From Paraburkholderia sp. UYCP14C (GTDB lineage: Bacteria > Pseudomonadota > Gammaproteobacteria > Burkholderiales > Burkholderiaceae), in NCBI RefSeq assembly GCF_004197395.1, contig NZ_SELS01000002.1, positions 270,649 to 334,648 of the forward strand: 64,000 bases of DNA. The letters are read 5' to 3'. The position numbers and the translations under genes are program-made. Of this stretch, positions 1 through 9,660 are shown piece by piece. The notes beneath the pieces are model-generated. The model saw only the letters and a list, made by a program, of their open reading frames with translations. It made no database searches and was not told the origin of the DNA. Each line of letters begins with the position of its first letter. Positions within the stretch are counted from its first letter, which is position 1.

Positions 1-1210
1 ACGCGGTGCCGCCCGCCGACGTGTCCGCGAATTGCGCCAGCTCAGGAATCCAGATGATCGCGTGATTGATCGCGCTCGCGCCGTAGCCGGGCACCTCGGG
101 CAACGAGTAGTACGGGCCGAGATTGAGCAGCACCGGTTCGCTGCGAATGCCGGCCGCCGCGAGCAGCGCGCCGTACAGCGCGACGTGGTCCTTGCAGTCG
201 CCGTAGCGGTTGCGCAGGATGTCGGCCGCCTTGTGCGGGATCGCCGCCGTCTCGCCGAGAAAAAGCGCCACGTAGCGGATGTTCAGACGCATCCAGTCGT
301 ACAGCGCGCGGGCCTTGTCGCGAGGATCGGCGAGGCCGGCCGTCAGTTGCTGCGCAAGACTCACGATCGCGGGATCGTCGCGGGTCGCGTCGTCGTCGGC
401 GGGACCGCGATAGCGCGCGGCGAAGCTTGTAAAGTCCGGCACCGTCGACACCATCAGCCGGTCGCCCCAGTTCGCGTAGCCGACCGCGCCCGCTTCGAGC
501 CGCGCATACGGACCGTGGTGGTAGTCGAACTCGTAGCGGGTGCGGCCGTTCGCGGTGACGGGCGGCACCGCGACATAGCCGCGTGCGTCCGCATAGAGCG
601 GCACGTCGGCGGGCAGATCGAAGATCAGACGCTGCTCGTCGACGGGCTCGAGCGTCGGTTCGACCAGATACGCGAAGGTGCCCGCCTGCAGCGCCTTCGC
701 GCGCGTCTTGCGAAACGCGAGATGCACGCGCGAACCGGTCTGCACGCCGGGGAAGATCACCGTGCGCAACACGCCGTCCTCGAAGCTCGGGGCGCCGGCC
801 GAGCGCGGCTCCTGCACGTCGCGGATCGCCTCGGGGCCGACCGCATGCGTGGTGCCGTCGGGATCGATCGTTTCGGCGGTCAGCAGTTGCACCTGCTCGA
901 TGTCCTTGTTGAACCACACGTAGCGTTGCGCGATATCGTCGACACCGCTGGCCGTGTCCGCGCGCATCAGCGTGTCGTCGTGTTCCTGGATGGAGCCGTC
1001 TTTCTGGATCACGAACAGGTGGACGTCGCGCTCGATCGTCGCAGGGGCGCGGTCGTCGGCGGAGGTTGCGATCTCGCCGGCGGCCGCGCAAAGAGGCCAG
1101 GCGATGCCGCTGGCGGCAGAGAGCGCGGCAAGCAACGCCGCGGCGCGCATGCGGCGCTCGCGGCGCGCGAGCGCGTCGATGCACGCGACGAGCCCGCGCG
1201 TGCGCGTCAT
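1..1210 (-). CDS. DUF3857 / transglutaminase-like exported protein, 3' end outside the window
   Basis: The reading frame is open from the left edge, so the C-terminus is missing. After a signal-peptide-like stretch (MRAAALLAALSAASG) comes a DUF3857-type beta-rich region. A transglutaminase-like core follows with RNRYGDCKDHVALY, where the Cys would be the catalytic nucleophile, and NHAIIWIP supplies the family His. Proteins of this build are envelope-associated and usually uncharacterised; peptidase or transglutaminase chemistry is inferred only from the fold. In-frame ATGs lie at 1240, 1231, 1210 and 1150. I chose 1210, but 1150 gives the cleanest signal peptide. No operon partner is visible upstream, where the next gene begins about 240 bases away. 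Confidence 0.8.
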   Translation of the reverse strand, partial: MTRTRGLVACIDALARRERRMRAAALLAALSAASGIAWPLCAAAGEIATSADDRAPATIERDVHLFVIQKDGSIQEHDDTLMRADTASGVDDIAQRYVWFNKDIEQVQLLTAETIDPDGTTHAVGPEAIRDVQEPRSAGAPSFEDGVLRTVIFPGVQTGSRVHLAFRKTRAKALQAGTFAYLVEPTLEPVDEQRLIFDLPADVPLYADARGYVAVPPVTANGRTRYEFDYHHGPYARLEAGAVGYANWGDRLMVSTVPDFTSFAARYRGPADDDATRDDPAIVSLAQQLTAGLADPRDKARALYDWMRLNIRYVALFLGETAAIPHKAADILRNRYGDCKDHVALYGALLAAAGIRSEPVLLNLGPYYSLPEVPGYGASAINHAIIWIPELAQFADTSAGGTA

Positions 1211-1451
1211 GAGCGACGCGCCCCGCTCCATGCATGCCATTCGCGGCACGCGAGCCCGATCCCCGCGATCGACGTGTGCGCCAACATGACGACGCTGTTT
1301 CCCAAGATTGACTCCGCTCAGGTTCGTGTCGTCGTTGTAGCACATCGCCGGCCCGTGCGTGTCGGGGCCGGGGCCGGTATTGCCGCGTCGGGATCGGGCG
1401 GCCCTCGCGTCAGCGGCAAACCCGCAACGCAGCGGCCGCCGTCACTCGCGC

Positions 1452-2129
1452 TCAGTCGCCGTTGTCGAGCTGACTCAGCAACGCCTGCAGCTTTTCCACG
1501 TGCCGCAGCAGCATGTGCCGGTGCTTGTCGATCTGTTCGAGCCGGCCTTCGAGGTCGGCCTGAATGCGATCGTCGAGTTCGGCCGCGGCCATCACGTCCT
1601 CGACCTTCGCGCGCATCGCCGCGAGCTCCACCGGCGCATGCAGCAGATGACGCTCGAAGCGCCGCACTTCCTGCGTCGCGAGATCGCGCACCTTGCGGAA
1701 GTGCGCTTGACGGCGGTGCGCTTCGACATCGAGCGTTTCTTCCTCGACGCGTCGCGCGGGCCCCGGCTGGCCAAAAATCGGCTCGGGCCGCAGCACCGTC
1801 TTCTTGCGCACCGGATGCGCGGTGCCGCGAAAGCGCGCGAGCGGCTGCTCGTTGTCGATCGCTTCGCGCGCGTTCGGCGGGATCTCGTGGTCGGTATGCG
1901 GCACGTTCATCCAGCCGCCCGGCAGACCGGTGACGGCCTCGACGCCGCGCACGAATTCCTCGCTGAATTCACGCTGGCCGGACAGCATCAGCTTCAGATA
2001 GCTCGCGGAAAACGTCATCATGCGCGCGAGCCGGCTCGCGGCGCCGACCTCGCTGGTCAGCAACACCAGGTTCGCGCGCCAGATTGGCAGCAGCAATTCG
2101 TCGGAATCTTCCATCGCTGGGTCTTCCAT
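1452..2129 (-). CDS. Hypothetical protein with HTH-like N-terminus and coiled-coil C-terminus
   Basis: The product is 225 residues. The first 80 or so (ANLVLLTSEVGAASRLARMM, then SASYLKLMLSGQREFSEEF) resemble a short helix-turn-helix of the phage-repressor sort. They end in a V(T)GLPGGWMN motif often seen after such domains. The C-terminal 110 residues are charged and helical (RKVRDLATQEVRRFERHLL, then EQIDKHRHMLLRHVEKLQ), suggesting a coiled coil and a dimer. The frame is open further upstream to 2342, but that extension has a Cys-rich, unlikely composition, and the ATG at 2129 begins a normal protein (MEDPAMEDSDE). An alternative ATG lies at 2114. I do not recognise a named family, so DNA binding is inference. 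Confidence 0.7.
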   Translation of the reverse strand: MEDPAMEDSDELLLPIWRANLVLLTSEVGAASRLARMMTFSASYLKLMLSGQREFSEEFVRGVEAVTGLPGGWMNVPHTDHEIPPNAREAIDNEQPLARFRGTAHPVRKKTVLRPEPIFGQPGPARRVEEETLDVEAHRRQAHFRKVRDLATQEVRRFERHLLHAPVELAAMRAKVEDVMAAAELDDRIQADLEGRLEQIDKHRHMLLRHVEKLQALLSQLDNGD

Positions 2130-2455
2130 CTTTTCGCCTGATGAATCGATGAACGCGACGCGCACGTCATCGTTTTGAAAGGGTAGTCGTCTCGCGGTGT
2201 CGCATGCAATGCCGGTATGTTGCTTTGCGTGCGGTGCGACCCAGTGCCGAAGGTACTCGCACGACCCCGCCCGCACCGGCGAATTCAGCGCAAAGCGCAT
2301 TAAAACAGGGCTTACGACACATCGCGTGTTGCATTGACACACGTATTCGCGCGCCGTTCCTACCAGCGGCCACGTGATGTGGCATGCTTACACGCCGATG
2401 CGGCACGCGTCGTGCTGCATGGGTCGCTCCACAACACTGACTTAAGGGTTTTGTA
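2130..2455. other. Intergenic, divergent promoter region
   Basis: No credible gene is seen. A TTGACA at 2334-2339 could be a -35 element for the + strand small gene, but the matching -10 is poor (TTCCTA at 2357-2362). Confidence 0.35.
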
Positions 2456-2590
2456 ATGAAGAAAATCGTTCTCGCCATCGCCGCAGCCGTCGCCACCCTG
2501 AGCGCGATCGCTCCCGCTCAAGCTGATGAGCATCACCACGAATGCCACAAGGTGAAGGTTCATCATCATTGGGAAAAGCGCTGCCACTAA
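2456..2590 (+). CDS. Small secreted HHHH-motif protein
   Basis: This 44-codon gene has a textbook signal peptide (MKKIVLAIAAAVATLSAIAP, cleavage likely after AQA). The mature peptide is only about 20 residues and rich in His and Cys: DEHHHECHKVKVHHHWEKRCH with HHH blocks and two Cys. Similar tiny His-rich exported proteins occur widely in Burkholderia and are named after the HHHH motif; no function is established. The His/Cys spacing would suit metal binding, which is inference. It is monocistronic and followed 38 bases later by a strong rho-independent terminator, supporting real expression. The upstream spacing AAGGGTTTTGTAATG offers a weak ribosome-binding site. Confidence 0.85.
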   Translation: MKKIVLAIAAAVATLSAIAPAQADEHHHECHKVKVHHHWEKRCH

Positions 2591-2628
2591 TGGCGGTGAA
2601 ATCGCGTCCAAGGGGCGCGGTGCACATC

Positions 2629-2658
2629 AAAAAGCCCCGCTTCCGCGGGGCTTTTTTT
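2629..2658 (+). terminator. Rho-independent terminator
   Basis: An 8-bp GC-rich stem (AGCCCCGC / GCGGGGCT) with a TTCC loop is followed by seven T residues. It sits directly downstream of the small HHHH-motif gene and serves it. The rest of the 2591-2928 gap holds no gene that I can support. Confidence 0.92.
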
Positions 2659-2928
2659 CATGGCGCGCCGCGTCGTGAAACAGCCGGCGCACGATACGCT
2701 GTGCGCGCTCGACGCTCAAACCATTCCATATGAACGCGCCGGCACGCAATCACGGACACATGCTGTTACACCTTCGCGAGACGCTAACCGATGCAGGCCG
2801 ACGCGGACCGAGATGCCGCGCATTCCTGCAGCGATCGTGATCCGCGTGGTGACAGAGAAGTAGAAGAAGCGAAGCCGCGCGTTTTCGTCGTGGACCGTCT
2901 TCGCGGCGCCTGTCAGGGCGCCTTTGCG

Positions 2929-3741
2929 TCACGCTGCTTTCACGCGGGCGAGAGCTGTCGTCAGCAGCGCTTCGAGTAGCGGCGTGACCTTCGCGGCGAG
3001 GTCTTCATCGTACGCATAAGGCAAGTGCTCTTCCATGTACGTGATCTGCGACAGTTCGAGTTGCACCGCATGCACGCCCTGCTCGGGCTGCCCGTATTGC
3101 CGCGTGATATAGCCACCCTTGAAGCGGCCATTCGCGACCGCCGTGTAGCCGCCGTGGCGCTCGACCAGCGCGGCCAGTTCGTCGGCGATGCCCGGCGCCG
3201 CGCTCGCACCGTTCGACGTGCCGAAGTTGAAGTCCGGCAGACGTCCGTCGAAAAAGCGCGGCACGTGCGAGCGGATCGAATGCGCTTCCCACAGCAGCAC
3301 CTTGCCGTGCTTCGCTTTCAGCGCCGCGAGCTCGCCGGCGAGCGCGTCGTGATACGGCTTCCAGTACACGTCGCGACGGCGCGCGACTTCGGCGTCGTCG
3401 GGCAGATGGCCGTCGCGATAGAGCGGCTCCTTGTCGAACGTATCGACCGGCAGCAGACCCGTGGTGTCCTGGCCCGGGTACAGGTTCGCGCCGTCGGGCG
3501 GACGGTTCAGGTCGACCACGTAGCGCGCATAGGTCGGCGTCAGGATCGACGCGCCGAGGCGCTTCGCGAATCCATACAGGCGATCGAGGTGCCAGTCGCA
3601 ATCGTCGGTGCGTGGCGCGACCGGCGTCATCGTCGCGGCGATGTCGGCGGGGATCTGCGTGCCCAGATGCGGGATCGAGATCAAGAGCGGCAGGCTTCCC
3701 TGATGCAGCGAGAAAACCGGCGTGAGGTTCGAAGCAGTCAT
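2929..3741 (-). CDS. hutG: N-formylglutamate deformylase (amidohydrolase) HutG
   Basis: The 270-residue protein is full length for the N-formylglutamate amidohydrolase family. It begins with the typical LPLLISIPHLGTQIP segment. It carries DCDWHLDRLY, VVDLNRPPDG and the family signature LLWEAHSIRSHVPRFF-DGRLPDFNFGTSNG, in which Asp, Glu and His residues bind the catalytic metal. It hydrolyses N-formyl-L-glutamate to glutamate and formate, the last step of the five-step histidine pathway. It is the distal gene of the hut operon, 59 bases after hutF. The presence of hutF and hutG together shows that formimidoylglutamate is first deiminated and then deformylated rather than being cleaved to formamide. 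Confidence 0.95.
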   Translation of the reverse strand: MTASNLTPVFSLHQGSLPLLISIPHLGTQIPADIAATMTPVAPRTDDCDWHLDRLYGFAKRLGASILTPTYARYVVDLNRPPDGANLYPGQDTTGLLPVDTFDKEPLYRDGHLPDDAEVARRRDVYWKPYHDALAGELAALKAKHGKVLLWEAHSIRSHVPRFFDGRLPDFNFGTSNGASAAPGIADELAALVERHGGYTAVANGRFKGGYITRQYGQPEQGVHAVQLELSQITYMEEHLPYAYDEDLAAKVTPLLEALLTTALARVKAA

Positions 3742-3800
3742 GTCAGTCCGGAATCAGTGGGATCGGAGAATCGGTTCGGCGCTTCAGCACATCGGCGCCG

Positions 3801-5186
3801 TTATTTGAGCAGTTCCGCGAGCGCCGTGCGATAGCGCGCATAGGCGCCCTCTTCGTCGCGATGCCGGCGGTTGTCGACGACCTTGACGCCGCCCGCATAG
3901 ACGTCGCGGATCGGCGTGTCGCCGTGCTCGCAGAATACGACACCCGACAGCCACGCCTCCGGCGCATGCTCGGCGATGCTCGAATGATCGGCGTCGAGCA
4001 CCAGCCAGTCCGCGCGATGGCCGGCCTGCAACGCGCCGACCGCGCGGCCGGTCGCGTGCGCGCCGCCGTCGAGCGCGGCTGCGTATAGGCGATCCGCGAC
4101 ATGCGTGGCGTCTGCCGACGCCAGCACGTTGCGCTGCCGGCGCGTCAGACGCTGGCCGTATTCGAGCAGACGCAGCTCCGCGCGCCAGTCGACGCCGATA
4201 TGGCTATCCGAGCCGACGCCGATGCGGCCGTGCGCGTCGAGATACTCCTGCGCAGGGAAAATGCCGTCGCCGAGATTGGCCTCGGTGGTCAGACACAAAC
4301 CCGCCACCGCGCCGCTCTGCGCGAGCGCGAGCGTTTCGTTCGCATCGACATGGGTCGCGTGCACGAGACACCAGCGGCTGTCCACATCGAAACGATCGAG
4401 CAGCCATTGCACCGGCCGCGCGCCTTCGGTTTCGATGCACGCGTCGACCTCGGCGGTCTGTTCGGCGATATGGATATGCACGGGCGCGCTGGCATCGATA
4501 CCGCCAAGCAGCGCGCGCAACGACGCCTCCGACACCGCGCGCAGCGAATGCGGCGCGACGCCGTAACGCAGCGCCGCATCTTCGGGGCGCGCGGCGCGCA
4601 GCGTGCCGAGCAGATCGAGCAGGCTCTCCGGCGTATTGATGAAGCGCCGCTGATCGTCGCGCGGCGCACGCGCGCCGAAGCCGCTGTACTGATACAGCAC
4701 CGGCAGCATCGTGATGCCGATGCCGCTCGCCGCTGCCGCATCCACCACGCGCTGCGCAAGCTCGGCCTGATTCGCGTAGCGCTGGCCGTCCTGCGCGTGA
4801 TGCACGTAGTGAAATTCGCACACCGACGTATAGCCCGCCTTCAGCATCTCGATGTAAAGCCACTGCGCGACGCTCGCGAGGCCTTCCGGTGTGATGCGCG
4901 CGGCGAAGCGATACATCAGGTCGCGCCATGACCAGAAGTTATCGGTGGCGTTGGCGCGATATTCGGTGAGGCCCGCCATCGCGCGCTGGAACGCGTGCGA
5001 GTGAAGGTTCGGCATACCAGGCATCAGCGGGCCCGCCGCCTTCGGCACACCGGCCGGCGCTTCGGCTTGATTCGGCGTGACGGCGCTCAGCGTGCCGTGC
5101 GCGTCCCATTCGAGCAGCACGTTGCGGCGCCAGCCTTCGGGCAGATATGCGTGTGCGGCGAACAGCGATTGATTGGATTGGGTCAT
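3801..5186 (-). CDS. hutF: Formimidoylglutamate deiminase HutF
   Basis: This 461-residue amidohydrolase-superfamily enzyme converts N-formimidoyl-L-glutamate to N-formylglutamate and ammonia. Metal-binding and catalytic signatures are all present: MPNLHSHAFQRAMAG near residue 60, HIHIAEQ near 240, CLVHATHVDANE near 272, and GVGSDSHIGVDWRAELRLLEYGQRL near 325-350. Length and motifs match the family. The start at 5186 (MTQSNQSLFAAHAYL) lies 15 bases after the hutI stop, so the two genes are probably co-translated. Together with hutG it defines the five-enzyme version of the pathway typical of Pseudomonas and Burkholderia. Confidence 0.96.
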   Translation of the reverse strand: MTQSNQSLFAAHAYLPEGWRRNVLLEWDAHGTLSAVTPNQAEAPAGVPKAAGPLMPGMPNLHSHAFQRAMAGLTEYRANATDNFWSWRDLMYRFAARITPEGLASVAQWLYIEMLKAGYTSVCEFHYVHHAQDGQRYANQAELAQRVVDAAAASGIGITMLPVLYQYSGFGARAPRDDQRRFINTPESLLDLLGTLRAARPEDAALRYGVAPHSLRAVSEASLRALLGGIDASAPVHIHIAEQTAEVDACIETEGARPVQWLLDRFDVDSRWCLVHATHVDANETLALAQSGAVAGLCLTTEANLGDGIFPAQEYLDAHGRIGVGSDSHIGVDWRAELRLLEYGQRLTRRQRNVLASADATHVADRLYAAALDGGAHATGRAVGALQAGHRADWLVLDADHSSIAEHAPEAWLSGVVFCEHGDTPIRDVYAGGVKVVDNRRHRDEEGAYARYRTALAELLK

Positions 5187-5201
5187 CTCTCAGGCTCTGG
5201 T

Positions 5202-6431
5202 TCAGATCACACTCGACTCGCGCCGCGTATAGACGGTTTCGCCCGCGCGCACGACGCGCGCGCACAGCGGCCGGCCAATCCAGTAAGCGAGCTCGGCCAG
5301 CGAATCGACCGACCACACCGCGAAGTCGGCCGCGCGCCCCACTTGCAGCGCACCGTGCTCCCCGGCTTTGCCGAGCGCACGCGCCGCATGCGTGGTAACG
5401 CCTTGCAGCACCTCGGGCACGGTCATGCGAAACAGCGTGCTCGCCATGTTCATCATCAGCAGCAACGAAGTCGCCGGTGACGTGCCCGGGTTGCTGTCGG
5501 TCGAAATCGCGATCGGCACCTCGTAGCGCCGCAGCAGTTCGAGCGGCGGCAACTGCGTCTCGCGGATGAAGTAATACGCGCCCGGCAGCAGCACTGCAAC
5601 GGTACCCGCTTCCTTCATCGCGGCGACGCCGGCTTCGTCGAGAAACTCCAGGTGATCCGCCGACAGCGCGCGATGCCGCGCCGCGAGCGCGGTGCCGCCG
5701 CCGTTCGACAACTGCTCGGCGTGCATCTTGACCGGCAGCTTGTAGCGCGCGGCCGCGTTGAACACGCGCTCGCTTTGCTCCAACGAAAAACCGATGCGCT
5801 CGCAGAATACATCGACCGCATCGACGAGGCCTTCGTCCGCGAGCGCGGGCAGCATCGTATTGCAGACCTCGTCGATATACGCGTCCGCGCGGCCCGCAAA
5901 TTCGGGCGGCAGCGCGTGCGCGCCGAGAAACGTCGTATAGACCGTGACCGGATAGCGCTCGCCGAGTTGCCGCGCAACGCGCAGCATCTTGCGCTCGCTC
6001 GCGAGGTCGAGGCCGTAGCCGGATTTGATTTCGAGCGTGGTCACGCCTTCGGCGAGCAGCGGTTCGAGCCGCGCGGCCGCTTGGCGGAACAGCGACGCTT
6101 CGTTCGCCGCGCGCGTCGCGCGCACCGTCGACACGATGCCGCCGCCCTGCCGCGCGATTTCTTCGTAGCTGACGCCCGCGAGCCGCTGCGCGAATTCGTC
6201 GGCGCGCTGGCCGCCATACACGAGGTGCGTATGACAATCGATCAGGCCCGGCGTCACCCACGCGCCGCGCAAATCTTCGCGCGGCCATGCGGCGTATTGC
6301 GCAGGCAGTTCGCTCGCAGCGCCGAGCCACGCGATGCGGCCGTCTTCGACCGCGATCGCGGCATCGGCGAGCGTGTGGTGAGGATCGCCCTGCGGGCACA
6401 AGTTCAAGTGATGCCAGACGGTTTGCTTCAT
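5202..6431 (-). CDS. hutI: Imidazolonepropionase HutI
   Basis: The 409-residue enzyme hydrolyses 4-imidazolone-5-propanoate to N-formimidoylglutamate, step three of histidine breakdown. It has the amidohydrolase metal motif [21 protein letters not shown] at about residues 65-85. The substrate-binding [12 protein letters not shown] loop follows, then [24 protein letters not shown] and [10 protein letters not shown] with the metal-binding Asp. The C-terminal [18 protein letters not shown] is also family-typical. It starts at ATG 6431, 84 bases downstream of the hutD stop, within the same minus-strand operon. Confidence 0.97.
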   Translation of the reverse strand: MKQTVWHHLNLCPQGDPHHTLADAAIAVEDGRIAWLGAASELPAQYAAWPREDLRGAWVTPGLIDCHTHLVYGGQRADEFAQRLAGVSYEEIARQGGGIVSTVRATRAANEASLFRQAAARLEPLLAEGVTTLEIKSGYGLDLASERKMLRVARQLGERYPVTVYTTFLGAHALPPEFAGRADAYIDEVCNTMLPALADEGLVDAVDVFCERIGFSLEQSERVFNAAARYKLPVKMHAEQLSNGGGTALAARHRALSADHLEFLDEAGVAAMKEAGTVAVLLPGAYYFIRETQLPPLELLRRYEVPIAISTDSNPGTSPATSLLLMMNMASTLFRMTVPEVLQGVTTHAARALGKAGEHGALQVGRAADFAVWSVDSLAELAYWIGRPLCARVVRAGETVYTRRESSVI

Positions 6432-6515
6432 CGCGTGCTCTTTGCCGCTGGTTGCGTGTCTGTGGATGGGTTGTCCGTGATGGAGCGCGTGCGATGCCCG
6501 ATCACGGTTGATTCG

Positions 6516-7187
6516 TCATCGCGTGTAGCGGATGGTGATTGCGAGCACCGCGCCGTCGCCCGTTAGCGTGCAAGCGAGCGCGTTCGGCCCGTCGATACGC
6601 AACGTGTCGCCGGTGTCGAGACGCAGGGCTTGCGCGTGGTCCGCCGCCAGCGCGACCGTGACCGCGCCGCCCGCGCAAAACAGCAGCGCCACGTCGCCGT
6701 CGAGTACGCGCGGCGCATCGGCGCCCGGCGCATCCGGCTGCGTGCCGGCGCGCCACACGTTCAACTCGCCCTGCGCCACGTCGCGCCGCACCATCAGGTT
6801 GAAGTCGCGCGTCGCGCCGTCGACGAGCCGCGCGTCGATGCGCGTCTCGCCGTGAAAGCGCGCGAGGTCGAGCGGTTGCTGCAACACGTGCGTCGCGACG
6901 ACGCCCGCATCGCCCAACTCATCCAGCAGCATGCCCGCGCCGGAAAGCAACACGAGCGTCCGGTCGACGCCGTCAAAGCGCGAGAAAGGCCCGGCCTGCG
7001 CGACATCGGCGACGCTCACGCGCCACACGAAGTCTCCGCTCGCCGCGCCCTGCCCGCCGCTCGGCGGCGGAAACGCGGCGACCTCGCGCGTGACGCCGCC
7101 GCCGTTTTTCCACGGCGCCGCCACGAGATCGACGCCGCGGATCAGCGTGACGCTTGCCATGCTGCCCGCGTCGTTGGCAATGCTCAC
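6516..7187 (-). CDS. hutD: HutD/Ves family protein
   Basis: The 223-residue cupin-like protein shows the HutD signature: AAPWKNGGGVTREVAAFP near residue 25, FVWRVSVADVAQAGPFSRFDGVDRTLVLLSG at about 50-80, and LDDLGD/PLDLARFHGETRIDARL after it. HutD proteins sit in hut operons and are thought to bind formylglutamate or modulate the pathway; they are not enzymes of the core route. The listed start is a GTG four bases beyond the hutU stop. An ATG at 7160 (MASVTLIRG) is an alternative that also matches where homologues usually begin. The close spacing suggests translational coupling to hutU. Confidence 0.88.
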   Translation of the reverse strand: MSIANDAGSMASVTLIRGVDLVAAPWKNGGGVTREVAAFPPPSGGQGAASGDFVWRVSVADVAQAGPFSRFDGVDRTLVLLSGAGMLLDELGDAGVVATHVLQQPLDLARFHGETRIDARLVDGATRDFNLMVRRDVAQGELNVWRAGTQPDAPGADAPRVLDGDVALLFCAGGAVTVALAADHAQALRLDTGDTLRIDGPNALACTLTGDGAVLAITIRYTR

Positions 7188-7189
7188 GA

Positions 7190-8878
7190 TCAGCGGCCCA
7201 GCATCGGCAGGTTGAGACCGGCCTCGCGCGCCGTTTGCTGCGCGAGTTCATAGCCCGCATCCGCGTGACGCATCACGCCGGTGGCCGGATCGTTCAGCAG
7301 CACGCGGCCGAGGCGCTTGTGCGCGGCTTCCGTGCCGTCCGCGACGATCACGACGCCCGAGTGCTGCGAGAAGCCCATGCCGACGCCGCCGCCGTGATGC
7401 AGCGAGACCCACGATGCGCCGCCTGCCGTATTCAGCAGTGCGTTCAGCAGCGGCCAGTCGCTGACCGCGTCCGAGCCGTCCTTCATCGATTCGGTTTCGC
7501 GGTTCGGGCTCGCGACCGAACCCGTGTCGAGGTGATCGCGGCCGATCACGATCGGCGCCTTCAGTTCGCCGTTCTTGACCATTTCGTTGAACGCCTGGCC
7601 GAGGCGATAACGATCCTTCACGCCGACCCAGCAGATCCGCGCCGGCAGACCCTGGAACGCGATACGTTCGCGCGCCATGTCGAGCCAGTTGTGCAGATGC
7701 GGATCGTCGGGAATCAGTTCCTTGACCTTCGCATCGGTCTTGTAGATGTCCTCGGGGTCGCCCGACAGCGCGACCCAGCGGAACGGGCCCTTGCCTTCGC
7801 AGAACAGCGGGCGGATATACGCCGGCACGAAGCCCGGGAAATCGAACGCGTTTTCCACGCCCATTTCGAGCGCCATCTGACGGATGTTGTTGCCGTAGTC
7901 GAGTGTGGCCGCGCCGCGTTCCTGCAGCGTCAGCATCGCCTGCACCTGCTTGGCCATCGACTGCTTGGCCGGCGTGACGATGCTTTCCGGCGCGGTCTTC
8001 ATGCGCTCGCGCCACTCTGCGACCGTCCAGCCCTGCGGCAGGTAGCCGTGGATCGGATCGTGCGCGCTGGTCTGGTCGGTCACGCAGTCCGGCGTGATGC
8101 CACGCGCGACGCACTCGGCGAACACGTCGGCGGCATTGCCGAGCAGACCGACCGAGATCGGCTTACCGGCCTTTTTCGCTTCGTCGAGCATCGCGAGCGC
8201 TTCATCGAGCGTCTTCGCTTTCTTGTCGACGTAGCGCGTCTTCAGACGGAAGTCGATGCGCGTCTCGTCGCATTCGACCGCGATCATCGAGAAGCCCGCC
8301 ATCGTCGCGGCGAGCGGCTGCGCGCCGCCCATGCCGCCGAGACCGCCGGTCAGGATCCAGCGGCCCTTCGGGTCGCCGTTGAAGTGCTGGTTCGCGACCG
8401 CGAAGAAGGTTTCGTAGGTGCCCTGCACGATGCCCTGGCTGCCGATGTAGATCCAGCTGCCCGCGGTCATCTGGCCGTACATCATCAGGCCCTTGCGGTC
8501 GAGTTCGTGAAAATGTTCCCACGTCGCCCAGTGCGGCACGAGGTTCGAGTTCGCGAGCAGCACGCGCGGTGCGTCTGCATGCGTGCGGAACACGCCGACC
8601 GGCTTGCCCGATTGAATCAGCAGCGTTTCGTCTTCGTTCAGGTCCTTCAGCGACGCGAGGATCTGGTCGAAGCAATCCCAGTTGCGCGCGGCGCGGCCGA
8701 TGCCGCCATACACGACGAGCGCGTGCGGGTGCTCGGCCACTTCGGGGTCCAGATTATTCTGGATCATCCGGTACGCGGCTTCCGCGATCCAGGTCTTGCA
8801 GGTCTTTTCCGCGCCGTGCGGTGCGCGGATCGTGCGAGTCGGATCAAGACGCGGATCGATGTGTTTCGGATTGTTCAT
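7190..8878 (-). CDS. hutU: Urocanate hydratase HutU
   Basis: The 562-residue urocanase adds water to urocanate to give imidazolonepropionate, using tightly bound NAD+. Diagnostic segments include [27 protein letters not shown], the NAD-binding [33 protein letters not shown], and the catalytic-Cys region near [24 protein letters not shown]. The frame is open up to 9055, but homologues start exactly at [12 protein letters not shown], and the ATG at 8878 is preceded by an AGGA ribosome-binding site. Length is right for the family. The gene follows hutC by about 60 bases and touches hutD. Confidence 0.98.
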   Translation of the reverse strand: MNNPKHIDPRLDPTRTIRAPHGAEKTCKTWIAEAAYRMIQNNLDPEVAEHPHALVVYGGIGRAARNWDCFDQILASLKDLNEDETLLIQSGKPVGVFRTHADAPRVLLANSNLVPHWATWEHFHELDRKGLMMYGQMTAGSWIYIGSQGIVQGTYETFFAVANQHFNGDPKGRWILTGGLGGMGGAQPLAATMAGFSMIAVECDETRIDFRLKTRYVDKKAKTLDEALAMLDEAKKAGKPISVGLLGNAADVFAECVARGITPDCVTDQTSAHDPIHGYLPQGWTVAEWRERMKTAPESIVTPAKQSMAKQVQAMLTLQERGAATLDYGNNIRQMALEMGVENAFDFPGFVPAYIRPLFCEGKGPFRWVALSGDPEDIYKTDAKVKELIPDDPHLHNWLDMARERIAFQGLPARICWVGVKDRYRLGQAFNEMVKNGELKAPIVIGRDHLDTGSVASPNRETESMKDGSDAVSDWPLLNALLNTAGGASWVSLHHGGGVGMGFSQHSGVVIVADGTEAAHKRLGRVLLNDPATGVMRHADAGYELAQQTAREAGLNLPMLGR

Positions 8879-8939
8879 GGTGTTCCTCGGAATGCGTGAA
8901 AGACGTTCGATAAAGATTCGGCGAAGACGAAAAGCGAAT

Positions 8940-9635
8940 TCAGAAATGCCCAGTGAAGCGGTAACGGGTGCCCGGATGCCACAGATTCGCGATCGAGGCG
9001 ACCTCGCCTTGCGACCACGTGCGCCGATGCAGCACCAGACACGGCTCGCGTTCATTCATGTTCAACTGCTCGCGCGTCGTGTCGTCGGCGGCGAGCGCCT
9101 CGATGCGGTACTCGACGCGCTGCAGCGGCGCGACGCGCACGAGGTACTGGTTCGGCGTCGTGTTCGTAAAGTCCTGCAACGCATATTCGGGCGCGACAGC
9201 CGGATTGACCCAGCGTTCCTCCAGCTGCACCGGCTCGTCGTTTTCGAAATGCAGCAGGCGCGAATGAAACACGGGGCTGCCCGCGCTCACCTGCATCTCT
9301 TCGGCGAGCGCCGCATCGGCGATGCTGGCGCCGACGTTCAGCACCTTCGCCTGATAGCGATGACCACGCGCGACGATTTCATCGGAGATGCTGCGGATCG
9401 CCACCAGCGTCGACTCGTACTTGGGACGGGCGACGAAAGTGCCCGAGCCCTGGACGCGTGTCAGCACCTGCTCCGAGGTCAACTCGCGCAATGCGCGGTT
9501 GACCGTCATGCGCGCGACGCTGAACTCGCGCGCAAGCTCGTTTTCGGAGGGCACCTGGTCGCCTTCGGCCCATTCGCCCGCATGAATGCGCGCGAGGATG
9601 AAGTCCTTGATGCCCTGATAAGCGGGTGCGTTCAT
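8940..9635 (-). CDS. hutC: GntR-family histidine-utilisation repressor HutC
   Basis: The 231-residue regulator has an N-terminal GntR winged helix: [45 protein letters not shown], residues about 25-70. A UTRA ligand-binding domain ([34 protein letters not shown]) completes it. HutC represses hut operons and is released by urocanate. It lies between hutH and hutU, so it is transcribed from the promoter it controls, giving negative feedback. Three palindromic TGT(A/C)TATACA sequences upstream of hutH fit the known HutC operator core. I chose ATG 9635 ([12 protein letters not shown]) over an upstream in-frame codon at 9659, since homologues begin near it. Confidence 0.95.
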   Translation of the reverse strand: MNAPAYQGIKDFILARIHAGEWAEGDQVPSENELAREFSVARMTVNRALRELTSEQVLTRVQGSGTFVARPKYESTLVAIRSISDEIVARGHRYQAKVLNVGASIADAALAEEMQVSAGSPVFHSRLLHFENDEPVQLEERWVNPAVAPEYALQDFTNTTPNQYLVRVAPLQRVEYRIEALAADDTTREQLNMNEREPCLVLHRRTWSQGEVASIANLWHPGTRYRFTGHF

Positions 9636-9660
9636 CGGTGTGATCCGCGCTCTCGACAAC

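Noticed and set aside
2905-2922. GGCGCC hairpin after hutG as a hut terminator
   Set aside because: Stem is only six self-complementary bases and there is no T-run on the minus strand.
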